A program made the translations under genes and the position numbers. Source: Neolecta irregularis DAH-3 (lineage: Eukaryota > Ascomycota > Neolectomycetes > Neolectales > Neolectaceae). Taken from it: a stretch of DNA of 16,642 nucleotides. Where the stretch lies: the NCBI GenBank assembly GCA_001929475.1, contig LXFE01000995.1:1-16642 (forward strand), given 5' to 3'. This document shows, one piece after another, positions 1 through 10,659 of this stretch. Numbering within the stretch: position 1 is the stretch's first letter; every line of letters starts with the position of its first letter. Under the pieces are notes generated by a model. It was not told where the DNA came from. It ran no database searches and saw only the letters and a program-made list of their open reading frames with translations.

Positions 1-162
1 CCGCCCGCCCTCTCTCCCGCCTCGCCCGTCTCGCCAGACTCCACCTCTCCCGCCCGACTCGCCCGCTCTCCCGGCTCTCTCCAGCCCTTCTCCCGCCTCG
101 TCCGCCTCTCCCGACTCGCCCTCCCGCCCGACTCGCCCGCCTCTCCCGCCATCTCCCGTCTC
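1..162. repeat. C/G-rich low-complexity repeat at the left edge
   Basis: This stretch is built almost entirely from variants of CTCGCCCG and CTCTCCCG with occasional GACTCGCC, so the top strand is strongly pyrimidine-rich. It is degenerate, with no fixed period I can follow. It stops abruptly near 162, where AT-rich sequence begins. No reading frame here resembles a protein. It could be an intergenic satellite, subtelomeric filler, or simply where an assembly stopped. Confidence 0.8.
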
Positions 163-483
163 AAAGAAATATGTGCAAAATTACGGATAAATACAAATTA
201 GTACGAAATGAATCGATATATGCACTAGATCACAACTAATACCCAGCAGTACGACATGAGAGACAACTAATAATATTCACCAAGATCACGGGTAATCTCA
301 ACTTTTATTGCACTGGTGATATAGTACGTCATATCAAGACAGGGTCTTGAATTTAAAATTCGTAAAACATGTAGTTGGGGCAAGGACAGTATATCGGTAT
401 ACTAGACATTTTGTCTCTAATATGCAATGATCGTGGTATGACAATGTGCAATTTTATTTCGTAACCCACAAATATATCTATGT
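163..483. other. AT-rich region downstream of RACK1, no gene seen
   Basis: About 320 bp without a convincing gene. It lies 3' of RACK1 and should hold its 3' UTR and polyadenylation signals. Read on the minus strand, an AATAAA occurs near 454-449, about 30 nt past the RACK1 stop, which is a plausible poly(A) signal. The 10-mer ACAACTAATA occurs twice (around 231 and 264). Nothing else is supported. Confidence 0.5.
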
Positions 484-1642
484 TTATCGCGATGCGACTT
501 GGAAGACACGGATGACTTTACAGATCAGCAAAATATTTAAAAGAAATTTACCATTATCGGTATATCCACCAAAAAGGGTACTTCCATCGGCACTCCAGGC
601 CAGACTCAGGCAATGGTGATTAGTGCCTGAGCCCGGCCTGAATTCGGGTTTCAGTTCTTCAACGACGCTTTTGTTTTCTAAATCCCAGACGACAATGCCC
701 GAGGTGGTGGCAGCACAAAGCCAGTATCTGGTAGGGGAAAAGCAGAGGGCGTGAATTTCATTACCGGCATCGAGGGAGTAAAGGTCCTTTGAATCGTTGA
801 GATCCCAGAGCATAGTGGTACCGTCTTTTCCTCCCGAGGCACACAACGAGCCGTCTGGAGAAACAGTAACAGTATTGATGTAACCAGTGTGACCGTAGTG
901 ATTGGTGCGGAGTTTGCATTTAGTAAGTTCCCAGACCTTGAGATTTAGTATAATTCAGATAAACATGAAGATTTTCGAGAGATCATCAGTAAATGGTGTT
1001 TGTTGTCTCATAGCCGCAGCATCTGAAGTAGCAAATATATATTTTCAACATCCTCTGATCAAGGCAAGTAAAAGATACGCACCTTGACAACGCGATCCCA
1101 TCCGGCAGATACAATTGAGGGGTGAGCTGGATTAGGTGAAAATCGAACAGACGAGACCCATTCAGAGTGGCCTTCTTCCTGGATGGTGAATTTACAGTCT
1201 CCGAGAGTGTTCCAAAGTTTGATGGTCTTGTCACGAGATCCCGAGACGATTTGACGATTATCGGAAGAAAATGAAACGCTGAGCACATCGCCGGTATGTC
1301 CTACAAACCGTCTGGTGGTGAGACCGGTATTCAAGTCCCAGAGTCGCAGAGTTTTGTCCCAAGAGGCCGACAAGGCATACTGTCCATCTGAGGAAATCAC
1401 GACATCCTGAACAAAGTGGTTATGCCCTAATGGGTCAATATTCCTCGCATCTGGTCACACATGCCGGTGAGGGTCTTTTTGGGGTATCCGAATGAAGCTT
1501 CATCTCGAGTCAAGTGCCACACACAGACAGTTTTATCTCTGGAAGCAGACAGAAGGAGATCTGGGTTTTCCGAAGAGGTTGCAATGGCGGTAACCCAGCC
1601 GGAATGGCCTTCGAGGGTTCCACGAAGAATAAGGGAGTCCAT
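484..1642 (-). CDS. RACK1: RACK1/Asc1/Cpc2, WD40 ribosome-associated scaffold
   Basis: Seven-bladed WD40 protein that sits on the head of the 40S ribosomal subunit and docks kinases and other signalling factors. Four exons on the minus strand: 1642-1465, 1426-1083, 936-552 and 515-484. They sum to 939 nt (312 aa), close to the usual ~317. Family signatures are plain: [17 protein letters not shown] at the N-terminus, [89 protein letters not shown] and [18 protein letters not shown], ending [10 protein letters not shown]. Introns are 38 nt (a GC-AG intron), 146 nt (carrying a snoRNA) and 36 nt. The start is the only Met before the first conserved blade. Identity is very secure; junctions were placed by frame and family alignment. 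Confidence 0.97.
976..1060 (-). ncRNA. SNR24: Probable U24-type box C/D snoRNA inside a RACK1 intron
   Basis: It lies in the sense orientation inside the 146-nt second intron of RACK1. Seen on the minus strand: a C-like box ATGTTGA (1051-1045, one mismatch to RUGAUGA), a guide-like stretch containing ATATTTGCTACTTC (1038-1025), a C'-like TATGAGA (1012-1006), a second guide-like stretch containing AAACACCA, and a D box CTGA (989-986). Short complementary AGAG/CTCT flanks could form the terminal stem. The ATATTTGCTA core is the antisense element I know from U24 snoRNAs, which guide 2'-O-methylation of large-subunit rRNA. Budding-yeast SNR24 also sits in the intron of the RACK1 orthologue ASC1. 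The ends are approximate and the D' box is degenerate. Host gene, length and guide together make this convincing. Confidence 0.8.
1427..1464 (-). other. GC-AG intron (RACK1 intron 1, 38 nt)
   Basis: The exon before it ends ACC-G and the exon after begins GG-CAT-AAC. Only a donor at GCATGT restores the family sequence [11 protein letters not shown]. The nearby GT donors (GTGTGA, GTGACC) either break the frame or create a stop. A branch-like ATTGAC lies just before the CCATTAG acceptor. Confidence 0.8.
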
Positions 1643-2142
1643 GACTGATATCGACTGGAGGTTGGCAAGTCGCTGGATTTCAGGTGGTGAGGTTGGCTGT
1701 GACTCGTGAGTTGGATTTGCGGCATTTGAGATGAATTAGCGGCACTACCCTCGGACCTCACTGCCGAGCTTTGGCAAGACCAGAGTCGTGAAGACGGAGG
1801 TGTTTTTTTCTCTGTATTAACGAGATTGCCAGAATACTGTTCAGAGGTGATTCCATGGAATTCGGCAGAGCGAATTGTTGTTAGTGGGTCTGCAGCAGGT
1901 TCATTTAGCATGTAGGAATGAGAAACGAAACGGAGACTACGTGCCAGGGAGGCAGTTCAGGGGCAGGGCAAAAGGAGTTGCAAACATGGCACTGCGGCTG
2001 ATTGAAAACCATGACACTGCGGGTTCTAAGAGACATATAAACAAAATGCTATGCGAAAGAAACCAGCCCAGCCTTCCATCCCGATGCTGACTCTGACGCC
2101 TTCTATCCCGATGCTGACTGCGACGAGCCGTGGACGAGGAGG
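1643..2142. promoter_or_regulatory. Upstream region of RACK1, no gene seen
   Basis: About 500 bp between the RACK1 start codon and the 3' end of the next minus-strand gene. It must contain the RACK1 promoter and 5' UTR, and the 3' UTR of the HAPSTR1-like gene. The open frames here have no recognisable domains and look like chance. A small direct repeat, ATCCCGATGCTGACT, occurs at about 2078 and 2106. No TATA-like element or other box stands out. Confidence 0.4.
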
Positions 2143-2619
2143 CTACTGGAAGCGTCCCCGCTTGTGGGCGCCTGCGTAGCCGCGGTCCTGGAGGCGTCGC
2201 TTTGGCGTGTTTGTGTTGTTCTTGATGTACTCGAAGAGCAGCTCGCCGACGTCTGGCCGCAAGTCGTCGGAGCGCGCGGCAGGCGGGGCTGCTGAGCGTA
2301 GCGGGGCGGTGAAGGTGAACGCGGCGGGCGGCGGCAGCGGCGGCTTTTCGGCGGCAGCCATGTGCTCATCGGTGCTTTCGGCGGAGCCCTCGCGCTTGCA
2401 CTGGACGATCCACGCTCTGAGCTCCGCGGGCGCAACGCCGCTGTCGAGGCGGACGAGCATGTCGGCCAGCGCCTCCGCGTACCCGTCCTCGCGCGCGCGG
2501 CTGTGGTCGGCGGCGGCGGTCTTGTATGCAAGAAACAGCTGCGTGACGTTGCACGCGGCCTGCTTGAAGATGGCGACGTTGGGGTCTTCGGGCGTGTCTT
2601 TGCGGGTGCGGGGATCCAT
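2143..2619 (-). CDS. HAPSTR1/C16orf72-like (DUF4588) nuclear stress-response protein
   Basis: Single-exon, GC-rich gene of 158 aa if translation begins at the Met at 2619. The conserved-looking part is residues 15-75: FKQAACNVTQLFLAYK, then GYAEALADMLVRLDSG and LRAWIVQCKRE. It matches the pattern of the C16orf72/HAPSTR1 family (F-x-A-A-x-x-V-T-x-L-Y-K, a G-Y helix, then a charged helix). The C-terminus AHKRGRFQ also resembles the basic tail of that family. Human HAPSTR1 is an oligomeric nuclear protein that works with the E3 ligase HUWE1; the function here is inferred only. The middle is Pro/Ala-rich and looks disordered. An upstream Met at 2733 would add a (Asp-Pro)9 run, but its codon overlaps the start codon of the divergent ISWI gene, so I prefer 2619. 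Confidence 0.6.
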   Translation of the reverse strand: MDPRTRKDTPEDPNVAIFKQAACNVTQLFLAYKTAAADHSRAREDGYAEALADMLVRLDSGVAPAELRAWIVQCKREGSAESTDEHMAAAEKPPLPPPAAFTFTAPLRSAAPPAARSDDLRPDVGELLFEYIKNNTNTPKRRLQDRGYAGAHKRGRFQ

Positions 2620-2731
2620 CTGGCGGTGGGGAGCGGCGGCGGCGGGGTCGGGATCAGGGTCGGGGTCGGGATCAGGGTCGGGGTCAGGGTCGGGATCAGG
2701 CCAATCCACGGCCCACGGCTCCACCACACCC
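2620..2731. promoter_or_regulatory. Short shared promoter region between divergent genes
   Basis: If both preferred starts are right, 112 bp separate the HAPSTR1-like gene (-) and ISWI (+), so both must be transcribed from this interval or from within their coding regions. Half of it is the hexamer-type repeat at about 2643-2698. No TATA box is visible and the region is very GC-rich. Confidence 0.45.
2643..2698. repeat. Tandem GGTCGG/GGATCA-type hexamer repeat
   Basis: About nine consecutive 6-bp units, alternating mainly between GGTCGG and GGATCA. On the minus strand they encode (Asp-Pro)n and in one plus frame (Gly-Ser)n. It is probably non-coding promoter sequence; the coding alternative is discussed with the neighbouring gene. 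Copy number is likely to vary. Confidence 0.85.
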
Positions 2732-5700
2732 ATGCCCCACGCAGCGCAGAATCCCCAGGATCCCGCCTCAGACTGCTCCCGCGGCTCGGTACGCGTCGCT
2801 GACCCATCATCCGCTAACCGCCCAGCATTCGCCAGACTGGCAGCTCCCCGCGCCCGGCAGGCGCCGCTCAGACATCAACAAGGAGCAGCGCAGGGCGTTC
2901 GGCGAGAACAACTCCAGGCTCAATGCCGCAAAGGTGCCTCCGCCCCTCCCGCCAGCCAGCCAGTCTCACAGCGCCAGGACCAGGACTCAAAGAAGCGGCT
3001 CGCCTTTCTCCTCGGCCAGTCAGGTGCGGCATGCTGCCTGCCCCTGCCGCTGATACCCAGAAATATTCCGCCATTTCATTGCCGAAGCCGACTACAACGA
3101 AATCATGCAGCAGCGCGCAAAGAATGGCTGCAAGGCAAAGACAAACGATACCCGCCACGGCCGGAAAACAGAACAAGAAGAGGATGCAGAACTGCTCCAA
3201 GACGAGCAGGCCGAACCAGAAGGCAACTATGTCTTCCAGGGCTCGCCTTCATGTGTCTAAACACTGCGGCAATACACTAACCGCGCTAGTTGTCAAGGGC
3301 GGCCTTATGCGAGACTACCAGGTCCAGGGACTGAACTGGCTCGTCGCCCTCTATGAGAACGGCTTGAACGGTATCTTGGCAGACGAAATGGGTCTGGGCA
3401 AGACCTTGCAGACCATCAGTTTCTTGGGATATCTCAAGTTTGTCCGAAACATTGAAGGCCCGCACCTCATCGTCGTGCCAAAATCGACTCTCGACAACTG
3501 GAAAAGGGAATTCGAAAAATGGGTCCCTGGATTCAATACGTTGGTTTTACAGGGCGCAAAGGACGACAGGGTATCAATCAATCCTCGTGCCATGCCGCTA
3601 AGCCCGCTCAGCACATTCTTATCAACGATAAGCTTTTGCAAAATGACTTTGACGTTTGTATTACTAGCTATGAAATGGTACGGCTCCGTGACTCGCGTCT
3701 TTACTAAACAGCTAGGTACTCCGAGAAAAGTCGCACCTGCGAAAGTTTGCTTGGCAGTACATCATCATTGATGAGGTTGCACAAATTCAGCCTAGTCCTA
3801 ACTAGTAGGCACATCGCATCAAGAATGAAGACTCGATGCTATCCCAAGTCGTTCGTATCTTCAACAGCCGGAATCGTCTTCTAATTACGGGAACTCCTCT
3901 TCAAAATAACTTGCATGAACTTTGGGCCCTTCTCAATTTCTTACTACCGGACGTTTTTGGCGACTCGAGCGCGTTCGATTCTTGGTTTGAGAAACAAGGA
4001 GAAGACTCGGATATCGTTGTCAAGCAATTACACAAAGTACACCTAAATTATTACCCGCTGCCAGCTAATGTTTAGGTCTTGCGACCATTCTTACTTCGAA
4101 GAATCAAAGCCGACGTTGAAAAATCTCTGTTGCCTAAAAAAGAAATTAATCTCTATGTCGGCATGACTGATATGCAAGTCAAATGGTATCGAAAAATTCT
4201 TGAAAAAGATATTGATGCAGTCAATGGTGCCAATGGAAAGAAAGAGGGCAAGACTCGACTGCTTAATATTGTTATGCAGCTGCGAAAGTGCTGTAACCAT
4301 CCATATCTTTTCGATGGCGCAGAACCTGGTCCTCCATACACTACCGACGAACATCTTGTTGACAACGCTGCGAAAATGGTCGTTCTTGATAAATTACTGA
4401 GACGGATGAAAGCTCAAGGTTCACGAATCTTGATCTTTAGTCAGATGAGTCGAGTTTTAGATATTCTCGAAGACTTCTGCATATTTAGAGGTCATAATTA
4501 TTGTAGAATTGACGGTAACACTGCACATGAAGATCGTATTCTTGCAATTGATGATTACAACAAGGAAGGAAGCGAGAAATTCATTTTCCTCTTAACGACT
4601 CGCGCTGGTGGTCTTGGTATCAACTTGACGACAGCCGACATCGTTGTTCTCTACGATAGTGACTGGAACCCGCAAGCAGACTTGCAAGCAATGGACAGAG
4701 CTCATCGCATTGGACAAAAGAAACAAGTTATCGTTTTCCGCTTTGTTACAGACAAGGCTATAGAAGAGAAGGTTCTAGAGCGAGCGGCTCAAAAACTACG
4801 TCTTGATCAATTGGTCATTCAACAAGGACGGGCCCAGGCCGGTGCCGCTAATAAAGCTGCCTCAAAAGACGATCTTTTAAATATGATCCAGCATGGTGCG
4901 GAAGATGTCTTCAAGAGTGTTGAAGGAACCATGACTGATGATGATATTGACGCGATCTTGCGACGAGGAGAAGAACGAACTGCCGCATTGAATAAACGAT
5001 ACGAAGGTGTGGGAATTGAAGATTTACAAAAATTCGCTTCTGATTCAGCGTATGAATGGAATGGCGAAGATTTCCAAAAGAAAAAAATCGAGATTGGACA
5101 GACGTGGATTAATCCTGCGAAAAGAGAACGAACTCAAAATTACTCAATTGACGGTTATTACAAGGATGTCTTGAAGACTGGTGGAAGAACGCAAGCTCCT
5201 CCAAAAGCTCCCAAGCCTAAGCAGGTGAATGTCCAAGATCATCAATTCTACCCTCGAGAATTGCTGGAACTCCAGGATAAAGAAACAGCTTGGTATCGCA
5301 AGGAGCAAGGCTACAAAGTTCCTTTAACGGAAGGCGATGAGATGGACCTCGAAGTACGAGAACAAGACCGTGAATTAGAACAACATGAAATCGACAATGC
5401 TCAACCTCTGACACAAGAAGAAATCGCTCGAAAAGAAAAATTCTCGACTCAGGGATTCAGTAATTGGAATAGACGAGATTTCCAGCATTTCATCGCTGCG
5501 AATGTCAAGCACGGTCGAGCTGATCTCGAGATGATCGCTGCAGAATGCGAGGGAAAGACATATGAAGAAATTCGACAGTACTCTACTGTATTTTGGAAGA
5601 AATACAAAGAAATAGATGGTAAATTTCTTCTTGATTAATATTTTTGCTGAGTTCAGGTTGGGAACGACATATCACTCAAATCGAAGCAGGCGAAGAGAAA

Positions 5701-6247
5701 ATGCGTAAAGCTGAACGACAAACAAAACTACTTCGAAGAAAATTGGAAGGTTATCGTGCACCTCTGCAGCAACTGAGACTTCCTTACAGTCAAAACAAGG
5801 GGAAAGTCTACTCGGAAGAAGAAGATCGATTTCTTCTCGTCATGCTCGACAAGTATGGTTTATCTAACGAAGACGTATATGACCGGCTCCGCGAGGAAAT
5901 TCGAGAAAGTCCCCTGTTTCGATTCGATTGGTTTTTCAAGTCTCGCACTACAGATGAAATCAAACGCCGATGCCAGACTTTATTAACGATTATCACCAAA
6001 GAACTAGGAGGAGGTGATGATCGAAAACGAGGCGCGGATGACTATGATAGTGAAGATGAGGAGCCGAGTAAAAAACTCAAGAATGGCGCCAAAGTATGTT
6101 TTCGCCGTGGATAGCATGGTTGACTTGAAGAATAAATTTACCTCAAAAATCAAGGGTAGTGGACAGACCAGTCGAGCTAGTAGCGTTGTTAGCACTGCAT
6201 CTACGCGTGGAAAAGCAAGAAATAGATCGCAAAGACGGACTAGGTAG
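2732..6247 (+). CDS. ISW2: ISWI-family chromatin-remodelling ATPase (Isw2-like)
   Basis: Nucleosome-sliding ATPase of the SNF2 superfamily. Exons: 2732-2788, 2826-2933, 2972-3023, 3061-3252, 3290-3570, 3612-3677, 3716-3775, 3809-4036, 4076-5618, 5657-6093, 6131-6247. These give 3141 nt (1046 aa, typical of ISWI). The order is AutoN-like [15 protein letters not shown] (~60-74), the ATPase core with GLGKT (Lys ~174), DEAH split by a 33-nt intron (~271-274), [19 protein letters not shown] and [11 protein letters not shown], then HAND, SANT (~803-855), SLIDE (~908-985) and a basic Ser/Arg/Lys tail. The text after motif VI ([20 protein letters not shown]) favours Isw2 over Isw1. All ten introns are 33-41 nt. 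Exons 1-4 are markedly GC-rich, the rest is not. Exon 1 (19 codons) is the least certain: it rests on a good GTACGC donor, a GCTAAC branch site and a CAG acceptor, and no other in-frame Met occurs before exon 4. Confidence 0.96.
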
Positions 6248-6325
6248 CTTTCTTAAAAATGGATATTGTATATAGGAATAGAAAATTTCTGTTATTTGGT
6301 AGACTTTTTGCCCTTCAAACTTCTA

Positions 6326-9191
6326 ATGGCCAGTGACGATCCCGACTTGCTCCATCTCCTGCAGTCTCAACTTTCCATCGACCAGCTCCATTCTGCCCTC
6401 GAGTCATTTACACTTTCGAAGGATTTACAACTACCAACTCCTCGAAACGCCCAAATCTTATCAACGTTATCAAATACTATATTACCGCAATTTTGGCATC
6501 TTATACACACTCCTTTTACTCCTCTCCAAGGTTCAGTCAGAAAATGCCTGATCGATGCCTTTTCTTCCATAGCTGGTCTAGGTGCACTGGTCTCTCGTTG
6601 CTCGGGTATCATCTCAGTCGGATTACAAGTTGAAGGAACTACTCAACACGGCATCGATCTCATCCAGTTCACTGAATTAGTCGTAACAAACCATCCCCTT
6701 CATCCTGCCCAAGTATCCCGATTAATTTCATCTCATAAAAGTTACGTCGCTCTGTGGAAAGAGTACGTGTCCTTGATTAGCGGCGGAAAAATCCTTGGGA
6801 AATTCTCGGAATTGTCACAACTTTTGAATTACGATACTTGGCTTGGAAATGCCACAAATTATTCAACATGGCTTGGGAAACTTGTTCATAAGAGTTTTGA
6901 AGATTCTAAAAATGATGAATTTATTAAAGATGTTTCATTGATGGTTTCTCGGTCATTAGGCTTAGGAAAACCTGGTACATCTGCCTTATTTTTATCGAGT
7001 TTCTCATTTGAGCAGAAAGTTTTGTGTCTGCGATGGTTTCCCAATTCTCGGATTTAGAATCTATCAACAGAATCCTAAAACACCTTCACTGGACAAACTT
7101 GATGTTATTCTTGAGAAATCTTCTTCATATTCAGAGTTCTCTGTATTTGAAGGATTGTGTCAATCCATCAAATCCATCTACAGATCGCTATTCCTCGGAT
7201 GCCGATAAGGTGGGTGCCATTGCAAGCATTTTGAGCTCGATTGTCAATGACTGTAAACACGCGCAGACAGCTCTAGAAATTTGGTTTTATGAGAAAAGCA
7301 TGAGTGAACGGCTTCCCATTCGAAGAGCGGTGGCCTTGGTTCTCTCCAAACATGATGGTATCTCCATTTCTAAAATCATATTTCAACATCTAGACTTTGA
7401 AAAACTTTGTGACAAGTTATTGGGCCTATGGGCAGATCCGCTTTACATGAAACATGCTCCAATTTTATCACAGAATGGTATTCCTTGTGTCTTGTTTTCA
7501 CAGTTTCCTTACCTCTAGTTATTGCTGAGAATCTCCTTCTGTGTCTGGCAAAGCTACCGAAACCTATATTAAAATCTCTAAGTCACCAGCCCATTTATAC
7601 TCAAGGACTTTCGGACCACTTGTCCGCCATGCATGAGAAAGTGCGACTCTTTGGTATGGTTGTTGGAGAAGCAATCAGCTCTGTCGTCGATTCGAAACCT
7701 TTAAAGTTTGGAGTACCAGATATGCAGACAACTGAAGCGGAATCGTTGAAATCTCTTATAAACATCACTGATATGTTTTTTGATCCATCGGCTATTTTTC
7801 AACCCATTGTCGAGGAAGTCCAGCAGCCAACCACAAGTCCCATCGAAGAAGCTCTAGAAACACCTAGTGTTGCTGATCCCCCTGCATCTATGCAAAATCT
7901 GCAAACCGAGTTCATCCCCTATCCAATCCCGGACTTTGATGATGAAGACTCTGATGATGATCCCGTATGTGCAACACGGAAAAAGAAAGTTTTGGCGCCA
8001 GTCTACGTCAAAGATTTGATCTCTATGTTTAGAGATCACGAAAACTACGATCGTCAATTGACAGCCTTAAAATCAGCGCCTTCTTTGATTCTTCGAAAGG
8101 CGCATTTTGGCTCAGAACTCTCTGAATATGCAATTGAATTAGGTCACCAGCTCGTCGGGCTAAAAGATACTTTTGATATTGACGACTTTCTACAAATGAA
8201 AAGAGATGCCATGGTAATACTGATAAGATGTCAGTTTGAGAAAATTGGCCCGTTCTTTGCAGACATATATTTTAACGGAGATTTATCACTTCAGCAACGA
8301 TGTATGATTCTCACAGCTATCGGAATTGGAGCTAGAGAACTTGCCGGACTGGAATGTGAAGCCCTAAAAGTACCATCCACTTGATCTAATTAGGCTAACC
8401 TCGGCAAGACTTTATTTCCGACAAGGCAACTTCCTGAGGAAATCGGGAAACGGTTCATTAATGAGATCGATCAAATTGCTTTGTCTCTTCAACAACACAC
8501 ATTACAACCATTATCACAAAAAGCCGAAGAGCAAGTTTCTGGTCCTCGGGTACTTCAGGTCAGGAAGTTTTCTACCCGTCTTGAAGTCGAAGCAAGAAAG
8601 CCTAAACCTACAGTCAATAAGCTAGCTCAAATAGTCCACAAGACATTCTTTCCTTTGACTAGCCTCTGGTGGACTTGCTGGCGAGATTGGTAGATGCTTA
8701 CCTGATATGCGGACTAACGAGTAGTCAAGGGAACGGCCCATATTTTGAGGAACTTCTTACTGGAGTATTTCTCAAGACGTTGAGTATACTTTTACATGCC
8801 TCTGCGCCTAGCTCAAGAGATATACCACAAATGACCAGTGAATTATGGGACATTATCCTGTTTCATCGAGTGAATTCGGAAGCTGGGATGTTCTCTATCT
8901 TGATCATACTAGAGGTGAATGAGGCGAAAGAGCTTGCTAGGCATCATTCAAAGGAATTAGTTGAAAGTTTCGAGTGGGCTCAAGGTAATAACATTATGCA
9001 TTACAACTACTGACTTTGAAGACGTCTTTAATGGAGGGCAGGATGAAGAGATAAGAAGAATCGCAGCTAGTGTAACAGTCAAAATACAAGAAATTATGGA
9101 GAAATACGATCGTCTGATGATTGAAGATATTGTACTTGGAACAGGACGAACAGGCATTGGAAGTGGCCGGCTTGGATTATTGGGACTATAG
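6326..9191 (+). CDS. TEL2: TEL2/TELO2, TTT-complex PIKK maturation factor
   Basis: Alpha-solenoid protein that, with Tti1 and Tti2, delivers newly made PI3K-like kinases (TOR, ATM, ATR types) to Hsp90/R2TP. Proposed exons: 6326-7023, 7071-7477, 7519-8369, 8409-8689, 8725-8984, 9022-9191, giving 2667 nt (888 aa). Family signs: an acidic DFDDEDSDDD stretch near residue 513, LFPTRQLPEEI, then the C-terminal core NKLAQIVHKTFFPL, LLTGVFLKTLSILLHAS, LWDIILFHRV and LVESFEWAQDVFNGGQDEEI. The frame changes at every intron except 8370-8408 and is restored by 35-41 nt introns. The first junction is ambiguous: 7024-7070 (47 nt) and 6999-7057 (59 nt) both restore frame. It starts only 78 bp after the ISWI stop codon and converges on GAPDH with a 95-bp gap. 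Confidence 0.92.
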
Positions 9192-9286
9192 AATCTAGAC
9201 AATCATTTTATATTCTTCATTTATTTTGTGCATCTCCTCAAGGCATGTACACCTGCTGTTTACTTCAAGTTATGACTTACGCAGTC

Positions 9287-10546
<1,260 letters not shown>

Positions 10547-10659
10547 GTTACTTTGTTGGATGATAGAGGCAGAAGAGGGTTGTGTTTTGGAGAGGAAAGA
10601 ATCCGGTTTTATGGCGGTTCCTAATACTTGGAGGACTCACGAAAATCTGGCTCCATCAC
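10547..10659 (-). promoter_or_regulatory. GAPDH upstream region
   Basis: About 110 bp between the GAPDH start codon and the beginning of the duplicated block. Its own sequence has no match elsewhere in the window that I can see. The GAPDH promoter probably extends into the duplicated block. No clear TATA or other element can be named. Confidence 0.35.

Noticed and set aside
1510-2090. Open frames between RACK1 and the HAPSTR1-like gene (133 aa minus, 71 aa plus)
   Set aside because: The minus frame overlaps RACK1 exon 1 in another frame. Neither shows a domain, plausible splicing or good composition.
2103-2810. Long open frames on both strands through the GC-rich region (235 aa minus; 357 aa plus with Gly-Ser run)
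   Set aside because: Their Arg/Pro/Ser or Gly-Ser composition is what GC-rich DNA gives in wrong frames. They overlap the HAPSTR1-like frame, which has the only recognisable domain, and the true ISWI exons.
8370-8393. A 24-nt intron in TEL2
   Set aside because: It is frame-compatible, but far shorter than any other. The 39-nt alternative to 8408 has a proper GCTAAC branch site.
8613-8662. A 29- or 50-nt intron in TEL2 ending at TTTGACTAG
   Set aside because: It would remove the conserved NKLAQIVHKTFFPL segment. The intron at 8690-8724 (CTAAC branch, TAG acceptor) restores the frame and keeps the motif. An assembly frameshift is also not needed.
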